In this document: piece after piece, positions 48,532 through 55,332 of the stretch
Numbering within the stretch: position 1 is the first letter of the stretch
Layout of the letters: every line of letters begins with the position of its first letter
Assembly: GCA_049801375.1 (NCBI GenBank)
Contig: JBARKJ010000046.1
Span: 1 to 64,000 of the forward strand
Length of the DNA stretch: 64,000 bases
Direction: 5' to 3'
DNA from: JBARKJ01 sp049801375
Lineage (GTDB): Bacteria > Nitrospirota > JACRHJ01
Made by a program: the position numbers and the translations under genes
The notes under the pieces: generated by a model
What the model was told of the DNA's origin: nothing
Seen by the model: the letters and a program-made list of their open reading frames with translations, nothing else
Database searches by the model: none

Positions 48532-49740
48532 TTACCTAGGCTTTCCGATTAAAAGGCAGGCGTTTACCCCGCCCCGCCCGATGGAATTTATAATGATATC
48601 CTGCTGATCGAACTTCTTTGTTCCGCCGCCGTTAAAGAAATCAAATTCCGGATCAAGCACTTTGAGGGTCGGCGTCTCACCTCTACCAAGCGCCATGCAG
48701 GCAAGTGCCGTGTCGAGCGCGCCGGACGCCCCTAATAAATTCCCAGTCTGCGGCTTCGGCGAATAAACCGGCAGTTCACTTGCCCTGTTTCCGAATATTT
48801 TTAAAAGGGCCCTTCCCTCGGATAAATCTGCTTCCTTCCCCGCATTCGCGGATGGGATAGCCATCCCGATTTCGGATGGAGAGATAGCGGCCTGCCGCAT
48901 CGCGAATCCGATGGCGCGGGCCATGCCTTCGCCTGAGGGGTCCGGCATAGTCGGATGGACACCGTCGCTGGTAAACCCGAAACCTTTTACTTCCGCGTAT
49001 ATTCTGGCCCCCCTCGCGGCTGCCTTTTCCATATCTTCGATGACGAGTACGGCCGCCCCTTCGCCGATTATATATCCGTCCCGGCTCTTACTGAAGGGCC
49101 TGTAGCTCCCGGTCTGGCTGAGCTCCCCGGATGTATTGCAACACAGAAGCGCGTAAGGCGATACCGGGGCTTCGGTGCCGCCAGCTAACATCACGTCCGC
49201 CTTGTCCGTTTGAATGGCTCGCGCGGCGTAAGCGATAGCTAGATGCGAACTTGCTATGTCGGAAATTATGGTCTTGGAAAAACCTTTTATGCCGTAGAAG
49301 ATGGATATCTGGCCCTGCGGCGCCGCCGGGAACCATGCGGTTGCCTGGTACGGGCTGACTTCCCGAAGGCCGTGCTTCCAGAGGTCCCGCAGTTCCTCCT
49401 CCGCAAAAGCCCAGCCGCCCAGGGCGTTGCCGAAGGCTATCCCGACACGGTCTTTGTCCTCGGCGTCAAGGTTAATCCCGCTGTCTTTAATCGCCCCGTC
49501 GGTGGCTGAGAGCGCCATGTGCGAGAACCTGTCCAGCTTCTTAAGTAGCCGCTTGGAAAATATCTCTTCTCCGCCAAGATTATTTACCAACCCCGCGTGA
49601 CGGGACGGATAGCGCGAAGCGTCAAAGCGGCTGATCTCGCCCGTGAAGCCATCGCCCGAGGAGAGCCTGTCGAATAATTCTTCAGGCGAATTGCCAGCCG
49701 GGCTCACTACCCCGATGCCTGTTATGACCGCGCGTCTCAT
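48532..49740 (-). CDS. Ketosynthase-like chain-length factor (KS-beta)
   Basis: This 402-residue thiolase-fold protein parallels its KS-alpha partner throughout but lacks all catalytic residues. The nucleophile region is 'IISDIASSHLAIAYA' (no Cys), the first His position is in 'GMAIPSANAGKEADLSE' (no His), and the second is 'SPKPQTGNLLGASGALD' (Asn replaces His). That is the hallmark of KS-beta/CLF proteins, which set chain length in heterodimer with KS-alpha. I start at ATG 49738-49740, overlapping the KS-alpha stop (ATGA), the normal CLF arrangement. A longer in-frame N-terminus lies inside KS-alpha. Confidence 0.93.
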   Translation of the reverse strand: MRRAVITGIGVVSPAGNSPEELFDRLSSGDGFTGEISRFDASRYPSRHAGLVNNLGGEEIFSKRLLKKLDRFSHMALSATDGAIKDSGINLDAEDKDRVGIAFGNALGGWAFAEEELRDLWKHGLREVSPYQATAWFPAAPQGQISIFYGIKGFSKTIISDIASSHLAIAYAARAIQTDKADVMLAGGTEAPVSPYALLCCNTSGELSQTGSYRPFSKSRDGYIIGEGAAVLVIEDMEKAAARGARIYAEVKGFGFTSDGVHPTMPDPSGEGMARAIGFAMRQAAISPSEIGMAIPSANAGKEADLSEGRALLKIFGNRASELPVYSPKPQTGNLLGASGALDTALACMALGRGETPTLKVLDPEFDFFNGGGTKKFDQQDIIINSIGRGGVNACLLIGKPR

Positions 49741-50993
49741 GCCCGCCTCAAGACCATTGACGAATGGATCCCGGAGAACCCGCTGCTCGTTTTTATCACC
49801 ACGTCCACCTTTTTCTCCCGCGCCCAGTTCGGCACATAATCTAAGTCGCATGCAGGGTCGGGCTCACGGTAATTCACCGTCGGCGGGATAATGCCCCGCT
49901 CCATCACCATCGCCGAAAGCGCTAGCTCGATGGCGTTCGCCGCGGAAAGCGGATGTCCTATCATGGACTTGATGGAACTGACGGGCACCCGAAAGGCATG
50001 TTCCTTAAGCGCGGTCTTTATCGCGTTCGTCTCGAAGACATCGTTCTGTTCCGTGGAGCTTCCATGAGAGCTTATGTAATCAACGTCATCGGCGTTGACC
50101 CGCGCCTCGTCCATAGCCATTTTTATAGACCGGGCAAGGGCCTCGCCGTCCGGCGGTAAATCCGTCATGTGATACGCATTGGATGTGGAGCCGAAACCTG
50201 CTATCTCCGCATATATCTTCGCACCGCGCTTCGCCGCGTGCCCGTATTCCTCCAGTACCAGTATCCCCGCGCCCTCGGCCAGGACAAACCCGTTCCTCGT
50301 CCTGTCGAAAGGACGAGACGCCGCCCCGGGGTCGTCATTATGCTTCGAGAGCGCCTTTATTACATCGAATGCGGCAAGGGCTATCGGCGTAATCGGGGCC
50401 TCGGACGCGCCGGTTATCATCATGTCGCATAAGCCGAGTTGGATATTTTCATACGCATAGGCCACCGAATCCGTCCCGGCCGTGCAGCCGGTGGATATGA
50501 CGCACGCACCGCCTTTTAAGCCATAGCGCGCGGCTATGAAGTTGGCGGGAGAATTGAATATGGACGCATCATACAGATACGGCGACGCGAGGCCCGGGTC
50601 AATCGGCTCATGCCCGTTCCGGGTCACGCGCAGGAACTCCTCCTCCATCCATTTCGTCCCGCATATGGCGTTAGCCAGCGCCACTCCGCACCGCTCACGA
50701 TCCAGGCCGCCGAATTCCAGCCCGGCGTCCTCCACTGCCAGCTTCGCCCCGGCCAGGGCGAACTGCAGATAGCGGTCCATCCCCGAGGCCTCTTCAGACG
50801 AGATGCCGAAGACGGCGGGGTTGAACCCCTTCACTTCCGCCGCGACCTTCGAAAGGAACTCGGAGGTATCGAATGCGGTAATAAGCCCGGTCTGCGTCCG
50901 CGCGTTTATCATGGAATCCCAGAAGGCGTCTTTACCGATGCCTCCCGGCGCGATAACGCCCAGGCCTGTTATGACGACCCTGCGGAGATTCAA
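49737..50993 (-). CDS. Type II PKS beta-ketoacyl synthase alpha subunit (KS-alpha)
   Basis: The 418-residue ketosynthase starts 'LRRVVITGLGVIAPGGIG' and has the complete catalytic set: Cys170 in 'ACVISTGCTAGTDSVAYA', His310 in 'ISSHGSSTEQND', Lys342 and His347 in 'IKSMIGHPLSAANAIEL'. The TGCTAGTDSV form is close to KS-alpha of aromatic polyketide clusters rather than FabF (which has TACATG). It builds the poly-beta-ketone from malonyl-ACP with the CLF. The start TTG 50991-50993 overlaps the upstream stop (TTGA) and has AGGAGG eight bases upstream. An intact pair with a CLF is known chiefly from actinobacteria. Confidence 0.94.
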   Translation of the reverse strand: MNLRRVVITGLGVIAPGGIGKDAFWDSMINARTQTGLITAFDTSEFLSKVAAEVKGFNPAVFGISSEEASGMDRYLQFALAGAKLAVEDAGLEFGGLDRERCGVALANAICGTKWMEEEFLRVTRNGHEPIDPGLASPYLYDASIFNSPANFIAARYGLKGGACVISTGCTAGTDSVAYAYENIQLGLCDMMITGASEAPITPIALAAFDVIKALSKHNDDPGAASRPFDRTRNGFVLAEGAGILVLEEYGHAAKRGAKIYAEIAGFGSTSNAYHMTDLPPDGEALARSIKMAMDEARVNADDVDYISSHGSSTEQNDVFETNAIKTALKEHAFRVPVSSIKSMIGHPLSAANAIELALSAMVMERGIIPPTVNYREPDPACDLDYVPNWAREKKVDVVIKTSSGFSGIHSSMVLRRA

Positions 50994-51259
50994 CCCTCCA
51001 CCCTCCTGACCTTGAACCGCACATACCCGCCGTCCGGGCAGGTTACGGTGTTGATGGAATTCGGGTCTTCCATGAAGGGGTACTTCGCACCGAAGTTCAG
51101 GGCGAAGAGCACCGGGAACAGCGTATGGTATGCCGCGCCGCAGAAACCTTCCGGCGTCCGAAGTCCCAGGACCTCCACCTCCTGGCCCCGCTCGTATTTA
51201 TAAAAACACGGCCCGGAAACTTCCTCGACCGATATAACCATTTTTTTGGGATTTGCCAT
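50990..51259 (-). CDS. TIGR04076-family protein, copy 1
   Basis: This 89-residue protein has 'KMVISVEEVSGPCFYKYERG', 'TPEGFCGAAYHTLFPVLFALNFGAKYPF' and 'TVTCPDGGYVRFKVRRVE', a TIGR04076 pattern (Cys-x-Gly, FCAxAY-type turn, CPDGG). The family is small, soluble and without known function. It is homologous to its upstream neighbour (about half of aligned positions), so the pair arose by duplication. The start ATG 51257-51259 shares a base with the preceding stop (TAATG). It overlaps KS-alpha as TTGA, which ties it to the PKS. Confidence 0.78.
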   Translation of the reverse strand: MANPKKMVISVEEVSGPCFYKYERGQEVEVLGLRTPEGFCGAAYHTLFPVLFALNFGAKYPFMEDPNSINTVTCPDGGYVRFKVRRVEG

Positions 51260-51522
51260 TATAATTTCCTCACCTTGAACGTCAGTTTCCCACCGTCCGG
51301 GCATGTCGTCCTGACGCAACCTTCCCCATCCTTGAAAGGGAATTCCGCGCCGAATGTCCAGGCATAAATAATCGGGAATAGCGAATGATACGCCCCGGCG
51401 CAGAAGCCGTCGGGCGGCGTCACGAAGTCCTTTACCTCAAAAGAATCACCCGCTTTATATCCCTTGAAACATTCTTTTTGAAGACTGTCCACCGTCAGCA
51501 GAAAACCCGGAAACTCCATCAT
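51259..51522 (-). CDS. TIGR04076-family protein, copy 2
   Basis: 87 residues: 'FLLTVDSLQKECFKGYKAGD', 'TPPDGFCAGAYHSLFPIIYAWTFGAEFPF' and 'CVRTTCPDGGKLTFKVRKL'. It shares GFC-x-AY-x-SLFP-like, FGA-x-PF and TTCPDGG motifs with the next gene, so it is a tandem paralogue. Conserved Cys in GFC and CPDG suggest a metal or redox site; this is inference. It overlaps the PanE-like gene (ATGATG) and the next copy (TAATG). Confidence 0.78.
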   Translation of the reverse strand: MMEFPGFLLTVDSLQKECFKGYKAGDSFEVKDFVTPPDGFCAGAYHSLFPIIYAWTFGAEFPFKDGEGCVRTTCPDGGKLTFKVRKL

Positions 51523-52517
51523 AAGCCTAACCTCGTTAGCATCTCTTCCGTTGATAGAAATTGATTTGTTTTTTCGATTTCCCTGACCAGCTCCGCCGCT
51601 TTTGAATTCAACTTTGCCTCCCGCCCCATCTCAAGCGCCACCCTCGCGACTTCGCCGTTTAAATAATCCACCTCCGACGAGCGGCCCCGCATGACGCTCT
51701 GCAGGACGGAGCCTGGAAGGGGGAGGTGGGAAAGGCCCCGCATGATATTGCCATATATCTGCGCCCCCACTTCCTCCGGGGCGTATAGCAGCGATTTCAA
51801 CTTCTCCAGAGGCAGGTTCGGGAGGTCGGCCATCTCCATCCCTCCCGCTTCAAAAACCTCCCATGCTTCGCGCATCATCGACAGCCCCAATATGCATATC
51901 CTTTTATCCGAAAACGTCTCCTGCAGGTTCTTCCCCAGTACGCAGGCAAGCGCGTTATTCAGGTTCAGTACGAGCTTCGCGCGGTGCATGGCCTGGATGT
52001 TGCCGGCTACGCGCACTTCTAAAGACCCGGCCATGATACTCTTCGCCTTATCGACAATGCCGCCGCCGTCCGGGCCGAACGCCTTGCCTATAACCAGGCC
52101 GCCGGGAAAGTTATACGTTACATGCCCCGGCTCTTTATATGTCGCCCCGAACATAACGACCGAAGAAATGATTCGCTCGCTGCCAAGGATGCTTCCGGCT
52201 ATCTCGTCGGCCATCAGGCCGTTCTGCATCGTCAGCGCCGGAAAATCACCCATGCCTGCAATCTGAGTACACGCCGTTTCCAGGTCCTGCGTCTTTACCG
52301 CGAGGAGGGCCAGGTCGGGAATGAACTCCAGCGACCTTGCGGCATATATGACAAAGTTATTCCTTGCCGAAATGCCGTCAAGCGACAGGCCTTCGCGGTT
52401 AATCGCCCGGACCTGGCGCGGGTCGCGGCTGACAAGGGTAACAGCGTGTCCCTTCTCATGGAGCAGCGCCCCCGCAACACACCCGATAGCCCCCGCGCCG
52501 ATTACCGCTATTTTCAT
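51519..52517 (-). CDS. Ketopantoate-reductase-like oxidoreductase (PanE/ApbA family)
   Basis: This 332-residue NADP-binding enzyme starts 'MKIAVIGAGAIGCVAGALLHEKGH', with the PanE core 'LLAVKTQDLETACTQI', 'LTMQNGLMADEI', 'HRAKLVLNLNNALACVLG' (where Lys of PanE binds substrate) and 'GRSSEVDYLNGEVAR'. Pantothenate synthesis is possible, but its tight place in the PKS operon suggests reduction of a keto group in the polyketide or a 2-oxoacid starter. It overlaps the TIGR04076 gene by 4 bases. Confidence 0.8.
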   Translation of the reverse strand: MKIAVIGAGAIGCVAGALLHEKGHAVTLVSRDPRQVRAINREGLSLDGISARNNFVIYAARSLEFIPDLALLAVKTQDLETACTQIAGMGDFPALTMQNGLMADEIAGSILGSERIISSVVMFGATYKEPGHVTYNFPGGLVIGKAFGPDGGGIVDKAKSIMAGSLEVRVAGNIQAMHRAKLVLNLNNALACVLGKNLQETFSDKRICILGLSMMREAWEVFEAGGMEMADLPNLPLEKLKSLLYAPEEVGAQIYGNIMRGLSHLPLPGSVLQSVMRGRSSEVDYLNGEVARVALEMGREAKLNSKAAELVREIEKTNQFLSTEEMLTRLGL

Positions 52518-52590
52518 AGTTTTCCTGAATCCGGATTTATAACATTAAGTCTTAAAAGTATTTTCAGATTCCGCCCAACCGGGATAACTG

Positions 52591-54456
52591 TTAATGAGGT
52601 TTTCCTGTTTTAACGTCCCAGCCGTGGCAGGCGTAATATTCGTCCAGCATCCCGTCGTACAAATCCCGGTCGAGCTTCATCGTTCGAGATTCGTCGTCCA
52701 GCCCGTCCTGCCATATGAGCGGCTCGAAATACCTCATGGGCGGGTAATCGTCTTTCCGCCCCACGCCCTCGTGGCAAATGAACCTGCGCTCCACATCCGT
52801 TATAGCGTGTCCCGCCGCGAATACCTCTTCCGGCGCCATCTCCATTCCGCTGCCCTTCCTGATGAGGTCGCTGAATACATTGAAGCCGAATACGCCCGGC
52901 TCCGGCAAGGTGTGGAAGGCCAGGAGCTTGCACAGCCCCAGCGCGTCGAAGAGCGCTAGATAACTTTCCCACCACCAGACCACCCGGCCCTTGCCGCCAT
53001 ATTTCAGCGGGTCCGGCTCCACCGGCCCGCCATAAATTCCCGCCAGAAATTCCTTATCGAATTCGAACGCCTCCCAGGGACAGCGGCTTCGGAGGTGGTC
53101 TGCACCGCGGGTTGCGGTGGAGACTCCAAGGGCGAACGCCTTGATGAACCGGAGGTCTACCGGGTCCGACTGCGGGAGGCCCTTCACCCAGATCATGCGT
53201 CCGGCCGAGTCCTTTCCGAATTGAGCCGACGCCGCCGATGCGCCGTTAGCAAGGACGTCTCCAAACCCTCTGCGGTATGCAATATCCTCCAGAAGCAGGG
53301 CGACCGTCTCCGGGTCGTTCCAGTCCAGCTTCATCCCGCCGGTCTCGGCGTCTCCGATAAAACCTTCTTTATACAATTCTATTGCCCACGCTATTATGTT
53401 GCCGGCGGAGCTTGCGTCTATGCCGAGGCGGTTAAGCCTGTCGTTCAACATGAGTACCGCTTCGGAGGAATTTATCCCAAGCACCGGCCCCATATGTCCC
53501 ATGATGCCGTATTCCGGACCTTCGCCTGTCAGCCCGGCATGTTTTCCTTCAGTTATTTTATATGAATGCCTGCACGCCACCGCGCAGTGCCTGCATCCGC
53601 GTTTGCCCGAATAATATCGTGCTTCCAGCGTCTCCGGGCCAAGGTCCCCGGGCTCTTTCATTTTCGTCGAGAGGCCGTTATATGCCCGGCCCATCTCGAT
53701 GTTCGTATTTATTACGTTATATAGATGCGCCGTCCCGAAACGCGCAAGGTCCTGCGTAAGGAATTCCGTCCGAAGCTTCGAATTTATTTCGTGGGTAAGG
53801 GCAGCAAAACCGTCCGGGTCGTGCGGCTGGACCTTCCCGCCGTCGAGCGCCACAACCGCCTTCAAATTTTTTGCCCCCATCAGGCAGCCCATCCCGGTGC
53901 GGCCCGCGGCATTCTTTCTGCCGTGCATAACGCATGCGAAGCGGACGAGGTTCTCACCGGCCGGGCCTATGCACGCGATATGGGCCTTCACGCCATGCTC
54001 CTCTTTTATGACCTTTTGCGCTTCGACTGTGTCCATGCCCCAGACGTGCGAGGCTTCTTTTATTTCCGCAGCCGTCCCGTCGCCAATTTTTTTTATAAGA
54101 AGATAAACGGGTCTATCCGACTTACCTGTGATGACCAGATGCCTGACGCCCGTGGAGGCTAAAGCGCACCCGAAATCCCCTCCGATATTCGCGTCTCCTA
54201 AAAGACCGCTCTCCGGGCTCTTGCCGGTGATGGTCAGTCTGGCGGATGACGGCCCCGGCATCCCGGTTAGCAGGCCCGCGCCGAATATCAACGGGTTCTC
54301 CGGGCTTAGAGGGTCCAGGCCTTTCTTTGTATTTTCAAAGAGCAGCGCGCTGTTTATCCCCCGCCCGCCGATGTAATTGCGAAGGAGGCTTTCCGGAAGG
54401 TCCTTTACTTCGGAGGCCCCGCCGCTTAGATCTATATATAAGATTTTATGGTTCAT
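52591..54456 (-). CDS. Aldehyde:ferredoxin oxidoreductase family (tungstopterin) enzyme
   Basis: The 621-residue enzyme has the AOR start 'LYIDLSGGASEVKDLPESLLRNYIGGRG', 'GPSSARLTITGKSPESGLLGDANIGG', a CxxCxxxC cluster motif 'GCRHCAVACRHSY' near residue 285 with the distal Cys in 'LGLCKLL', and 'AGRTGMGCLMGAKNLKAVV'. AOR enzymes oxidise aldehydes to acids (or reduce acids) with ferredoxin, and members also reduce aromatic acyl-CoA (BamB). Being inside a PKS operon is unusual. It could interconvert an aromatic aldehyde/acid or act on a starter or released product. It starts ATG 54454-54456. Confidence 0.9.
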   Translation of the reverse strand: MNHKILYIDLSGGASEVKDLPESLLRNYIGGRGINSALLFENTKKGLDPLSPENPLIFGAGLLTGMPGPSSARLTITGKSPESGLLGDANIGGDFGCALASTGVRHLVITGKSDRPVYLLIKKIGDGTAAEIKEASHVWGMDTVEAQKVIKEEHGVKAHIACIGPAGENLVRFACVMHGRKNAAGRTGMGCLMGAKNLKAVVALDGGKVQPHDPDGFAALTHEINSKLRTEFLTQDLARFGTAHLYNVINTNIEMGRAYNGLSTKMKEPGDLGPETLEARYYSGKRGCRHCAVACRHSYKITEGKHAGLTGEGPEYGIMGHMGPVLGINSSEAVLMLNDRLNRLGIDASSAGNIIAWAIELYKEGFIGDAETGGMKLDWNDPETVALLLEDIAYRRGFGDVLANGASAASAQFGKDSAGRMIWVKGLPQSDPVDLRFIKAFALGVSTATRGADHLRSRCPWEAFEFDKEFLAGIYGGPVEPDPLKYGGKGRVVWWWESYLALFDALGLCKLLAFHTLPEPGVFGFNVFSDLIRKGSGMEMAPEEVFAAGHAITDVERRFICHEGVGRKDDYPPMRYFEPLIWQDGLDDESRTMKLDRDLYDGMLDEYYACHGWDVKTGKPH

Positions 54457-54467
54457 GTTTTATACTT

Positions 54468-54515
54468 GTCACACCCGTGAAAACGGGTATCCGGGTGCCC
54501 CGGCGGGAATGACGG
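54468..54515. repeat. REP-like dispersed repeat with hairpin
   Basis: The minus strand here reads CCGTCATTCCCGCCGGGGC and continues to a perfect hairpin ACCCGT-GAAA-ACGGGT (54473-54488, seen on the plus strand). This is the 'CATTCCCG...CGGG' type of intergenic repeat common in Desulfobacterota, Nitrospirota and related genomes. It lies in the gap after the 80-residue PCP-like gene. Read in RNA, the hairpin could stabilise or partly terminate the operon transcript. Confidence 0.6.
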
Positions 54516-54530
54516 TCAGTCCCTTCTTAA

Positions 54531-54557
54531 CCCCCTTTCTTAACATTAAGAAGGGGG
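54531..54557. repeat. Palindrome related in design to the DUF559 element ends
   Basis: CCCCCTTTCTTAA and TTAAGAAGGGGGG flank CA, giving a near-perfect palindrome. It resembles the C5-CTTA...TAAG-G5 ends of the DUF559 element at 21.8-22.2 kb but is not the same sequence. No DUF559 gene lies here. It may be a solo end or an independent dispersed repeat. Confidence 0.5.
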
Positions 54558-54568
54558 GAAGAGGAGAG

Positions 54569-54811
54569 TTATGCCGGCATATCGAATCCCGCGCTCCTGG
54601 CCGTGTCCCGCATACTATTCTGAAACGGCGCCGGGGTCTCTGCAATCAACGCAGCTACTATATGGTCCTCTTCGACCTGCGCCGCGCCGCGTTCCTGCGC
54701 GTATTCTTCCGCCTTCTTCCCCGCCAGTCTCTCCGCCATCTTCCGCTGAAAAAATGGGATCATAGATATCATTTTTTCAAATTTCGTCCGCGCCCCAGTC
54801 TCCCAGTCCAT
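54569..54811 (-). CDS. Small PCP-reductase-domain protein, 80 residues
   Basis: The protein opens 'MDWETGARTKFEKMISMIPF' and has a central 'AEEYAQERGAAQVEEDHIVAA' helix. It ends 'TPAPFQNSMRDTARS...'. This is the 'W...A...IPFFxR...Exx AxxxG...V' pattern of the PCP_red domain found in protochlorophyllide reductase and other Fe-S oxidoreductases. The motif TPAPF and the surrounding helix pattern are shared with the C-terminus of the nearby U32 protein. The start ATG 54809-54811 has AGGAG six bases upstream. It is probably an accessory domain that docks on a redox enzyme; its function is not known. Confidence 0.7.
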   Translation of the reverse strand: MDWETGARTKFEKMISMIPFFQRKMAERLAGKKAEEYAQERGAAQVEEDHIVAALIAETPAPFQNSMRDTARSAGFDMPA

Positions 54812-55332
54812 CAATGTCTCCTTATTAATGATTTGAAGAAACGTCTCCTGTCCTGCTCTTCAGGAGAAAGCCGATCCTCCTCTTGCTTCGAGACTTCAAC
54901 ACCCTCAAGGCTCGCCTTCAGAGAACGCAGAATCAGTTTTATATTATCGTCATGCATCCGCCGGTAAATGCGCGCCCACAAGATGCGGTTAAGATTCCCG
55001 ACTATTTCGTAGTCCATCAGGAAATGGACCTCGTTGAACCCCCGGTTGGGAATTATATATACCTTGTCCGTGCCCTTGAACATCCCGTTGATGAATTTCC
55101 TTGAGACCTCGCGTCCGGGCGTGATTGAAGTCACCTCGACGTCCCATTCCGGCGCGAACGGCCTGTGCACTTTCTGATGGAATATCGTGCCGACCTTTAT
55201 CTCTCCCTTTTCTTCGCGGCTGTACTTCATGGGCGATTCATCAGGCCACCAGGAACTCTCGCCCCAGAGGATAACTTGTTCGAATATCTTTTCATGCGGC
55301 GCCTGTATCTCCACGAAGTGGTGGTTCAGCAA
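54811..55332 (-). CDS. SRPBCC (START-like) family protein
   Basis: The 173-residue protein has 'HFVEIQAPHEKIFEQVILWGES', 'VGTIFHQKVHRPFAPEWDVEV' and 'DKVYIIPNRGFNEVHFLMDYEIVGN', the helix-grip fold of SRPBCC lipid- and ligand-binding proteins. It is not as close to TcmN as the 47.1-47.5 kb protein and lacks the APVDD motif. In a PKS cluster it could be a second cyclase or a binding protein. The C-terminal 40 residues are charged ('SKQEEDRLSPEEQDRRR'). The start is TTG 55330-55332, overlapping the U32 end by 7 bases. Confidence 0.75.
   Translation of the reverse strand: MLNHHFVEIQAPHEKIFEQVILWGESSWWPDESPMKYSREEKGEIKVGTIFHQKVHRPFAPEWDVEVTSITPGREVSRKFINGMFKGTDKVYIIPNRGFNEVHFLMDYEIVGNLNRILWARIYRRMHDDNIKLILRSLKASLEGVEVSKQEEDRLSPEEQDRRRFFKSLIRRH

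Noticed and set aside
48532..50993. Reading the KS pair as FabF/FabB fatty acid enzymes
   Set aside because: One partner lacks all catalytic residues and both sit with an aromatase/cyclase; fatty acid operons do not show this.
50990..51319. A longer start for the downstream TIGR04076 gene
   Set aside because: The extra 20 residues lie in another frame of its paralogue; ATG 51259 fits the family length and the TAATG overlap.
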